From the NCBI GenBank assembly GCA_026415995.1, contig JAOAGB010000088.1, positions 1 to 6,094 on the forward strand: a DNA stretch of 6,094 bases, written 5' to 3'. This DNA comes from Thermodesulfovibrio sp. GTDB taxonomy: Bacteria > Nitrospirota > Thermodesulfovibrionia > Thermodesulfovibrionales > Thermodesulfovibrionaceae. Of this stretch, positions 1 through 5,271 are shown piece after piece. The translations under genes and the position numbers were made by a program. The first letter of the stretch is position 1; every line of letters starts with the position of its first letter. The notes under the pieces are model-generated. The model worked only from the letters and a program-made list of their open reading frames with translations, was not told where the DNA came from and searched no databases.

Positions 1-1086
1 CTTTCCTTCTATAAACTCCTCCACCATATTTTTTGCAACTTCATCAGGATACTGTACTCTTGGATGCTTCATAAAATAAGCTGAGGGTGAGATAAGTAAA
101 CCACCTATGCCCCTGTCAAGAGCTAATTTACAACATCTTATTGCATCAATAACAACTCCTGCACTATTTGGTGAATCCTCCACACTTAATCTAAGCTCTA
201 GATTTATTGGAACATTCCCAAAAATTTCGCCTTCTATTCTTAAAAAACATACTTTATTATCATTCATCCATGGAATATAATCAGAAGGTCCAATGTGAAC
301 ATGTTCTGCTGAGAGGTCATGGGTAATCTGACTTGTCACTGCCTCTGTCTTTGAAATCTTTTTTGAAGCAAGTCTGCTACGATTAAGCATATTAAGAAAA
401 TCTGTATTACCACCCACATTTAATTGATAGGTATTAGTTATTTTTACTCCTCTGTCCATACAAAGCTTTGTAAGAACTCTATGGACAATTGTAGCTCCAA
501 TCTGACTTTTTATATCATCCCCTATTATTGGAATCTTCTTTTTTTCGAACTTTTTTATCCATTCATCATTTGAAGCAATAAAAACTGGGATACAATTAAT
601 AAAAGCAACACCTGCTTCAAGAGCACATTGAGCATAATATCTTGTTGCTTCTTCGGAGCCTACGGGAAGATAGCTTACCATTATTTCTGCTTCTGTTTCT
701 TTAAGAACCCTAACCACATCTACCGGCTTTTCATTGGAAGGAATAAATCTCTTATCATTAGGATAATCCTTCATATGTTCTGCAACTCCATCAAGAATAG
801 GCCCCATGGAAACTTTAACAGGATATTCTGGGAGGTCTGAATAAAATATCTTAGTGCAATTAGGTTTTGCAAAGACAGCCTCTTTAAGAGGCTTATTCAC
901 TTTTCTTTTATCTATGTCAAAAGCGGCAACAACTTCTATGTCTCCAGGAAAATATCCTCCTAAATTGAAATGCATTAATCCTGGAATTTTATCCTCTGAA
1001 CTATGTTTTTTATAATATTCAATTCCCTGAATAAGAGCACTTGCACAGTTTCCAAGTCCAACAATAGCAAGTTTTATTTTCCCCAT
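1..1086 (-). CDS. ino1: Inositol-3-phosphate synthase (myo-inositol-1-phosphate synthase), C-terminus cut by window edge
   Basis: This cytoplasmic NAD-dependent enzyme isomerises glucose 6-phosphate to 1D-myo-inositol 3-phosphate, the first step of inositol synthesis. Reading leftward from ATG 1084-1086, 362 codons are open to the window edge with no stop. Bacterial and archaeal homologues have roughly 360-390 residues, so only a short tail is missing. An N-terminal Rossmann dinucleotide site is visible (GLGNCAS, residues 10-16). SYLPVGSEEA (about 137-146) follows. The family signature GDDIKSQIGAT lies at 189-199 with lysine 193, NVGGNTDF at 223-230, an RSRLASKKISK segment at 236-246, HIGPSDY at 264-270 and EDSPNSAG at 303-310. 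These match the catalytic domain of the short actinobacterial/archaeal type. The start is supported by AAGGAG six bases upstream. It is divergent from xerC. In bacteria the product feeds phosphatidylinositol-type lipids, mycothiol or di-myo-inositol phosphate; which one applies here cannot be told from this window. Confidence 0.93.
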   Translation of the reverse strand, partial: MGKIKLAIVGLGNCASALIQGIEYYKKHSSEDKIPGLMHFNLGGYFPGDIEVVAAFDIDKRKVNKPLKEAVFAKPNCTKIFYSDLPEYPVKVSMGPILDGVAEHMKDYPNDKRFIPSNEKPVDVVRVLKETEAEIMVSYLPVGSEEATRYYAQCALEAGVAFINCIPVFIASNDEWIKKFEKKKIPIIGDDIKSQIGATIVHRVLTKLCMDRGVKITNTYQLNVGGNTDFLNMLNRSRLASKKISKTEAVTSQITHDLSAEHVHIGPSDYIPWMNDNKVCFLRIEGEIFGNVPINLELRLSVEDSPNSAGVVIDAIRCCKLALDRGIGGLLISPSAYFMKHPRVQYPDEVAKNMVEEFIEGK

Positions 1087-1092
1087 TCTTGT

Positions 1093-1098
1093 CTCCTT
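1093..1098 (-). promoter_or_regulatory. Ribosome binding site of ino1
   Basis: On the minus strand this reads AAGGAG and lies six bases before the ATG at 1086. It is a near-ideal Shine-Dalgarno sequence and fixes the start codon. Confidence 0.85.
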
Positions 1099-1132
1099 GT
1101 GATTTTGGTTTGAAAAAATGCTAAAACAAAAT

Positions 1133-1162
1133 TTTATAAACTAATAAATATCTTTATGTCAA
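1133..1162 (-). promoter_or_regulatory. Predicted sigma70-type promoter of ino1
   Basis: On the minus strand a perfect TTGACA (-35, at 1162-1157) is followed after 18 bases by TATAAA (-10, at 1138-1133); the TTATAA register gives a 17-base spacer. Transcription would begin near 1126, giving a 5' leader of about 40 bases before the ATG at 1086. This is a match to the consensus only, in AT-rich DNA. The exact -35 and the spacing make it the best promoter candidate in the window. Confidence 0.65.
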
Positions 1163-1173
1163 GCTTTAGAATG

Positions 1174-1203
1174 TTGATTTAATTGAGCATTGGATTTTAC
1201 AAT
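1174..1203 (+). promoter_or_regulatory. Predicted promoter of the xerC-hslVU operon
   Basis: TTGATT (1174-1179) and TACAAT (1198-1203) are separated by 18 bases. The -10 box matches the consensus at five of six positions and the -35 at four of six. The start of transcription would fall around 1210-1211, only about four bases before the GTG start of xerC, so the message would be almost leaderless. AT-rich DNA yields such matches by chance, so confidence is moderate. Confidence 0.45.
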
Positions 1204-1214
1204 ATCTTTTAAGT

Positions 1215-2120
1215 GTGACAGAAACATTAACTTACATAAATAATTTTTTAAAATATATAAAACTTCAGAGGGGAGATTCACCTCACACATTAAGAGCATA
1301 CAAAAATGATCTCAAAGAATTTTTTAATTTTGCCAAATTGGCTCCTGAAAAAATAGACTCTATGATTATAAGGGGTTTTATTTCAGAGCAAATTCTAAAA
1401 GGCAAAGCAAAAACAACAGTTTCAAGAAAACTCTCTACAATAAGATCATTTTTTGCCTATCTCTATAATGAAGGAATTATCAAAATTAATCCTGCAAGAT
1501 CGGTTTCCTCTTTAAAGGTAAATAGAAGATTACCGAAATTTCTTACAGTAGATGATGTTTTCAAACTTGTTGAAGCGCCTTCTGAAGATAAATTCACTGT
1601 CCAGCGGGATAAAGCAATTCTTGAACTTCTATATGGCTGCGGAGTAAGGGTAAGTGAAATATGTAATCTAAATCTTGAAGATGTTGATTTAAAAGAAGGT
1701 TTTATAAAAGTAAAGGGAAAGGGCAATAAAGAAAGAATTGTTCCAACAGGAATAAAAGCAAAGGAGGCATTGAAAAAATATCTTGCCATGAGGCAAATTT
1801 TAAGAATAAAAAAGAATTTTCCTGCTCAGGAAACGCCTCTTTTTATAAATAACAGAGGCGGTAGACTGTCAGATAGACAGATAAGAAGAATTGTCTTTAA
1901 ATATGCAAGAGCCATTGGATTGGCAGATAGAATCGGACCTCATACTCTCAGACACACCTTTGCAAGTCATCTTCTAATGGAAGGTGCAGATTTAAGAGTA
2001 ATTCAAGAATTACTTGGACATTCTTCTCTTTCAACAACTCAAATTTATACACACATTGATTTAAAGCATTTAATAGAAATTTACGACAAATCCCATCCGC
2101 TCACAAAGGAGGATATTTAA
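1215..2120 (+). CDS. xerC: Tyrosine recombinase XerC (chromosome dimer resolution)
   Basis: This is a 301-residue site-specific tyrosine recombinase. The family acts in XerCD pairs at dif to resolve chromosome dimers before division. The N-terminal SAM-like/core-binding domain spans about residues 4-90 and includes the SPHTLRAYKNDL segment (22-33). The C-terminal catalytic domain follows from about 105. All six catalytic residues are present: R145 (GVRVSE), K169 (KGKGNKER), H243 and R246 (HTLRHTFA), H269 (LLGHS) and the nucleophile Y278 (IYTH). The length is close to the roughly 298 residues of E. coli XerC. The start is GTG 1215; an in-frame TAG at 1167 lies upstream and no other canonical start lies between. 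No Shine-Dalgarno sequence precedes it. The stop codon directly abuts hslV, as in Bacillus codV-clpQ, which favours the XerC/CodV assignment. XerD or a lone XerH-like enzyme cannot be wholly excluded from sequence alone. Confidence 0.92.
   Translation: MTETLTYINNFLKYIKLQRGDSPHTLRAYKNDLKEFFNFAKLAPEKIDSMIIRGFISEQILKGKAKTTVSRKLSTIRSFFAYLYNEGIIKINPARSVSSLKVNRRLPKFLTVDDVFKLVEAPSEDKFTVQRDKAILELLYGCGVRVSEICNLNLEDVDLKEGFIKVKGKGNKERIVPTGIKAKEALKKYLAMRQILRIKKNFPAQETPLFINNRGGRLSDRQIRRIVFKYARAIGLADRIGPHTLRHTFASHLLMEGADLRVIQELLGHSSLSTTQIYTHIDLKHLIEIYDKSHPLTKEDI
2105..2112 (+). promoter_or_regulatory. Ribosome binding site of hslV
   Basis: AAAGGAGG lies inside the end of xerC, eight bases before the hslV ATG at 2121. 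The strong site supports this start and translational coupling with xerC. Confidence 0.85.
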
Positions 2121-2654
2121 ATGGAATTTTATGGAACAACAGTTTTATGCGTAAAAAGAGATAATTCAGTTGTAATAGCATCTGATGGGCAAGTTACATT
2201 TGGAAATACTGTGCTTAAACATAATGCAAAAAAAATAAGAAGACTCTATGATGGAAAAGTTCTAACTGGTTTTGCAGGTTCAACAGCCGATGCTTTTACT
2301 CTCTTTGAAAGATTTGAAGGAAAACTGGAAACATATAAAGGAAATATACTTAGAGCTGCCGTGGAACTGGCTAAAGATTGGAGAACTGACAAAATTCTAA
2401 GAAGACTTGAAGCATTGCTAATTGTTGCAGACAAAGAGCATATATTGATTATCTCAGGTAATGGAGACGTTATTGAACCTGAAGAGGGAATTGCAGCTAT
2501 TGGCTCCGGTGGGCCATTTGCTTACTCTGCTGCAAAGGCACTTTATGATAATACGGAACTTTCTGCTAAAGAAATTGCTCAAAAAGCAATGGAAATTGCA
2601 TCAAAAATATGTATCTATACAAATAACATGATTATAATGGAGGAATTAGAATAA
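2121..2654 (+). CDS. hslV: ATP-dependent protease proteolytic subunit HslV (ClpQ)
   Basis: This is the 177-residue peptidase subunit of the HslVU protease, a proteasome-beta-like N-terminal nucleophile hydrolase. It forms a double hexamer in the cytoplasm, capped by HslU. The first five residues (MEFYG) form a short propeptide; autocleavage would expose threonine 6 of the TTV motif as the nucleophile. Counting from that threonine, D17 (residue 22, SDGQVTFG) and K33 (residue 38) fall exactly at the E. coli catalytic positions, and serine 129 sits in the conserved GSGG loop (128-131). The segment ELAKDWRTDKILRRLEA (82-98) and the C-terminal ICIYTNN are typical of HslV. ATG 2121 follows the xerC stop without a gap. 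The TAA stop overlaps the hslU ATG by one base (TAATG), so the two subunits are probably made in coupled amounts. The threonine nucleophile separates it from Bacillus ClpQ, which uses serine. Confidence 0.98.
   Translation: MEFYGTTVLCVKRDNSVVIASDGQVTFGNTVLKHNAKKIRRLYDGKVLTGFAGSTADAFTLFERFEGKLETYKGNILRAAVELAKDWRTDKILRRLEALLIVADKEHILIISGNGDVIEPEEGIAAIGSGGPFAYSAAKALYDNTELSAKEIAQKAMEIASKICIYTNNMIIMEELE
2639..2643 (+). promoter_or_regulatory. Ribosome binding site of hslU
   Basis: GGAGG within the last codons of hslV lies ten bases upstream of the hslU ATG at 2654. It supports reinitiation at the TAATG stop-start overlap. Confidence 0.75.
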
Positions 2655-3991
2655 TGGAAAACCTTACTCCCAAAAAAATCGTTGAAGAACTGGATAAATT
2701 TATTATTGGACAGGAAAAGGCAAAAAAAGCAGTAGCAATCGCGCTTAGAAACAGATTTAGGAGGCAACTTCTTCCACAGCAATTAAGAGACGAGGTTTTA
2801 CCTAAAAATATTTTAATGATAGGACCAACAGGTGTGGGAAAAACAGAAATTGCAAGAAGACTTGCAAAACTGGTAAATGCACCATTTGTAAAAGTTGAAG
2901 CGTCAAAATTTACTGAAGTAGGATATGTTGGCAGAGATGTAGAATCTATTATAAGAGATATTACAGAAGTCTCTATGAACATGGTTAAACAGGAACATTC
3001 ACAGAGAGTTCAGGAAAAAGCTAAACAGTTGGCAGAAGAGAGAGTTCTTGATATTTTATTGCCTCAACCAAGATATACAAGAGAGATTAATGAAGCAGAA
3101 GAAAAATCAAGATATCAGGAAACAAGAGAAAAATTGAGAAAACAATTGCGAGAAGGTTTGTTAGATGAAAGATATGTAGAAATTGATTTAAAAGAAAAAG
3201 TTATACCTTTTGGAGTTATTTCTAATGTGGCTATGGAAGAAATTGAAATAAACCTTAAAGAAATGCTCGGAAGTTTTCTTCCAGAAAAAGTAAAGAGAAA
3301 AAAGGTAAAAATTTCAGAAGCCCTTACAATATTTACCCAGGAAGAAGCTAATAAATTAATAGACATGGAAAAAGTAACAAAAGAAGCAATTGAACGCGTT
3401 GAACAAACAGGAATTGTATTTATTGATGAAATTGACAAAATTGCGTCCCGTGGCAGTTCTTACGGTCCTGATGTATCTCGTGAAGGAGTGCAGAGAGATT
3501 TGCTCCCCATAGTGGAAGGTTCTACAGTTACAACTAAGTATGGTCCCGTGAAAACAGATCATATACTTTTTATTGCTGCAGGTGCATTTCATGTAGCAAA
3601 ACCTTCTGACTTAATTCCAGAACTTCAGGGTAGATTTCCTATAAGAGTAGAACTTAGCTCCCTCGGTAAAGAGGAATTTATAAAAATTCTTACCGAACCA
3701 GATAATGCTTTAATTAAACAATATATAGCCCTTTTAAACACAGAAGGCGTAGACCTTGAATTTACTGAAGATGGAATTGCGGAAATTGCAGAGATTTCTC
3801 AAATTGTCAATGAAAAAACAGAAAACATAGGTGCAAGAAGACTTCATACAGTAATGGAAAAACTTCTTGAAGATATTTCCTTCAATGCCTCAGAACTAAA
3901 AGGACAAAAAATAGTTATTAATTCACAATTTGTTAAAGAAAAACTCAGTGAAATAGTTAAGAGTGAAGACCTTAGCAGATATATTTTATAA
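2654..3991 (+). CDS. hslU: ATP-dependent protease ATPase subunit HslU (ClpY)
   Basis: This is a 445-residue AAA+ unfoldase that recognises, unfolds and threads substrates into HslV. The N-terminal segment LTPKKIVEELDKFIIGQ (4-20) is characteristic. Walker A is GPTGVGKT (57-64) and the pore loop is GYVGRD (90-95). The charged intermediate (I) domain spans about 110-240. Walker B is VFIDEID (255-261). The likely arginine finger is R327 in GRFPIR, and the sensor-2 region GARRL covers 393-397. The C-terminus ends DLSRYIL, nearly the same as the E. coli tail that docks into HslV pockets and activates it, so the gene is intact at both ends. Length matches the family (about 443 in E. coli). The 3' end overlaps the next gene by 29 bases. 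Confidence 0.98.
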   Translation: MENLTPKKIVEELDKFIIGQEKAKKAVAIALRNRFRRQLLPQQLRDEVLPKNILMIGPTGVGKTEIARRLAKLVNAPFVKVEASKFTEVGYVGRDVESIIRDITEVSMNMVKQEHSQRVQEKAKQLAEERVLDILLPQPRYTREINEAEEKSRYQETREKLRKQLREGLLDERYVEIDLKEKVIPFGVISNVAMEEIEINLKEMLGSFLPEKVKRKKVKISEALTIFTQEEANKLIDMEKVTKEAIERVEQTGIVFIDEIDKIASRGSSYGPDVSREGVQRDLLPIVEGSTVTTKYGPVKTDHILFIAAGAFHVAKPSDLIPELQGRFPIRVELSSLGKEEFIKILTEPDNALIKQYIALLNTEGVDLEFTEDGIAEIAEISQIVNEKTENIGARRLHTVMEKLLEDISFNASELKGQKIVINSQFVKEKLSEIVKSEDLSRYIL

Positions 3992-4682
3992 AATTAGGGC
4001 TGAAGGATTAAAAATTAATATCATTTGCTTATTTTTTTTAATGACAATTTCCTGTGCACCAGCAAAGAAAATAACAACCCTTGAGCATCCCTCAATGGAT
4101 GCAAAAAGAGGCGTTGCTACATGGTATGGATCAGAATTTCATGGAAGGCCTACTGCTTCAGGAGAGATATACAACATGTATGAGTATACCTGTGCTCATA
4201 GAGAATATCCCTTTGGTACAAAGCTCAGGGTTATAAATCTTAGAAACGGTAAAGATGTGGTATGCACTGTAAATGATAGAGGACCTTTTATTCTCGGCAG
4301 GGATATTGATTTGTCTTATGCTTCAGCAAAACAAATTGATCTCATTGGAACAGGAATGACAGAAGTTTTAATGGAGCCCGTTGGTAGAGATTCCAATTAT
4401 ATTAGGCATGTCAAATATAGTCCAATTTCTGGCCAGTTAACAATACAAGTAGGAGCATTTAAAGATTTTGACAATGCAATCAGGTTAAAGCAATCTCTTA
4501 GCCTTAATTATAACAATGTTTACATAACTAAAACTGTTCTAAGAGGAGAAACCTTTTATAGAGTAAGAGTTGGTAAATTTAAAAACTATGACGAAGCATA
4601 TAGTATTGCCAAAATTATGGGGCAGGAAGGCTATAAAGTACTCATAACAACTTTTGATGGAGGCTTAAAAGATGAAATTTGA
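3963..4682 (+). CDS. rlpA: RlpA-like septal lytic transglycosylase lipoprotein with SPOR domain
   Basis: This is a 239-residue predicted outer-membrane lipoprotein. RlpA proteins cleave peptidoglycan strands lacking stem peptides at the division septum. Residues 1-30 look like a signal peptide: lysines and an arginine, then the hydrophobic run INIICLFFLMTI. Cysteine 31 in TISC would be lipidated, although threonine at -3 is an atypical lipobox. The double-psi beta-barrel spans about 49-140 and begins with GVATWYG. It holds E68 (ASGE), H79 (CAHREYPFGT) and D105 (VNDRGPF), matching the family's functional Glu, His and Asp. A SPOR domain (about 157-230, TIQVGAFKD and FYRVRVGKF) should bind denuded septal glycan. 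The start is uncertain. GTG 3963 is the only canonical start after the in-frame TAG at 3954, but it lies inside hslU without a clear Shine-Dalgarno. A good one (AAGGA, 4003-4007) instead precedes an ATT codon at 4014. Translation is probably coupled to hslU. Confidence 0.87.
   Translation: MKTLADIFYKIRAEGLKINIICLFFLMTISCAPAKKITTLEHPSMDAKRGVATWYGSEFHGRPTASGEIYNMYEYTCAHREYPFGTKLRVINLRNGKDVVCTVNDRGPFILGRDIDLSYASAKQIDLIGTGMTEVLMEPVGRDSNYIRHVKYSPISGQLTIQVGAFKDFDNAIRLKQSLSLNYNNVYITKTVLRGETFYRVRVGKFKNYDEAYSIAKIMGQEGYKVLITTFDGGLKDEI
4659..4663 (+). promoter_or_regulatory. Ribosome binding site of the fmdE-like gene
   Basis: GGAGG eight bases before ATG 4672 decides the start. A nearby in-frame ATG at 4657 is ruled out because it runs into TAA at 4666 after three codons. 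Confidence 0.8.
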
Positions 4683-5271
4683 AACTTTTGAGGACGTAGT
4701 GAGATTTCATGGACACAGTTGTCCAGGACTTGCCTTAGGATACAGAGTTGCCCTGGCAGCTATTGAAGAGTTGAATATAAAACGGGCTGAAGATGAAGAG
4801 ATTGTCTGCATAGTTGAAAATGACTCTTGTGCAGTAGATGCCATTCAGATACTTACAGGATGTACCTTTGGAAAAGGAAACCTCGTATTCAAAGATTACG
4901 GAAAACAGGTTTATACATTTTTTGACAGAAAAAAGGAAAGAGCAGTAAGAATATCAATAGATTTTGAATTTAAAGAAACAGACGAAGAAAAAGCACTTTG
5001 GCAAAAATTTATAAATGGAGATAGAAATCCTGAAATATTAGGCTTTATAAACAAAAGGAAAGCTGAAAAAATAAACCAAATACTTAATTCTGAAAGAGAT
5101 AGAATCCTCAAAATTACATATCCTGAATACAAACCTCCTCACGAGGCGAGAATATTTAAAAGTATAAGATGTGAACAATGTGGAGAAAAAGTAGCAGAAA
5201 TTAAAGCAAGGCTTCTTAATGGTAAAACTCTCTGCATTCCCTGTTTTGAGGCACAACTATGCAAGAAATAG
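4672..5271 (+). CDS. FmdE-family protein with C-terminal zinc ribbon, function unknown
   Basis: This 199-residue cytoplasmic protein belongs to the family named after subunit E of molybdenum formylmethanofuran dehydrogenase. Most bacterial members have no known reaction. The N-terminal FmdE domain (about 1-140) shows the hallmark HGHSCPGLALG (13-23), with H13, H15 and C17. It also has NDSCAVDAIQ (50-59, C53) and TGCTFGKGN (62-70, C64). These Cys/His residues form the presumed metal site. A linker rich in charged residues follows, then a C-terminal zinc ribbon with C167-x2-C170 (CEQC) and C188-x2-C191 (CIPC), as in many two-domain FmdE proteins. The gene overlaps the rlpA-like gene by 11 bases and the methyltransferase gene by 13. 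No other methanofuran-pathway gene is visible, so a role in C1 metabolism should not be assumed; metal handling or a molybdenum/tungsten-enzyme accessory role is possible but unproven. Confidence 0.86.
   Translation: MKFETFEDVVRFHGHSCPGLALGYRVALAAIEELNIKRAEDEEIVCIVENDSCAVDAIQILTGCTFGKGNLVFKDYGKQVYTFFDRKKERAVRISIDFEFKETDEEKALWQKFINGDRNPEILGFINKRKAEKINQILNSERDRILKITYPEYKPPHEARIFKSIRCEQCGEKVAEIKARLLNGKTLCIPCFEAQLCKK

Noticed and set aside
628..840. Open frame of 70 codons on the plus strand
   Set aside because: It lies wholly antisense to the clear ino1 coding frame, is rich in Cys/Phe/His as expected for a shadow frame, and has no ribosome site or recognisable domain.
1215..2120. Integrase of a mobile element or integron rather than a housekeeping Xer recombinase
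   Set aside because: The length, N-terminal domain and stop-start junction with hslV fit XerC/CodV. No attachment repeats, excisionase, tRNA or cargo genes are nearby, and base composition matches the neighbours.
2712..2728. Seven-A slippery run (A AAA AAA in frame) preceded by a purine-rich Shine-Dalgarno-like stretch early in hslU, resembling a -1 frameshift site
   Set aside because: A -1 shift would hit a TAG after about six codons and give a useless 30-residue peptide. Lys-Lys runs written as AAA AAA are common in this AT-rich genome, for example at 2227-2234, so it looks like codon bias.
2632..3592. Several minus-strand open frames (2632-2982, 3115-3438, 3356-3592) opposite hslU
   Set aside because: They are serine/phenylalanine-rich shadows of a strongly conserved plus-strand gene, with no family motif. 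The similar minus frames at 1463-1789, 2246-2434 and 4911-5256 are rejected for the same reason.
2396..3845. Recurrent near-identical word AGAAGACTT in hslV and hslU
   Set aside because: Each copy encodes the Arg-Arg-Leu of separate conserved motifs using the favoured AGA and CTT codons. It is not a repeat element.
4657..4668. Upstream ATG in the fmdE-like frame
   Set aside because: It is followed by an in-frame TAA after three codons, so it cannot be the start; the ATG at 4672 is used.
4672..5271. Genuine formylmethanofuran dehydrogenase subunit E in a methanofuran C1 pathway
   Set aside because: None of the catalytic subunits or other methanofuran-pathway genes are in the window, and two-domain FmdE homologues occur in many bacteria without this enzyme, so only the family name is supported.
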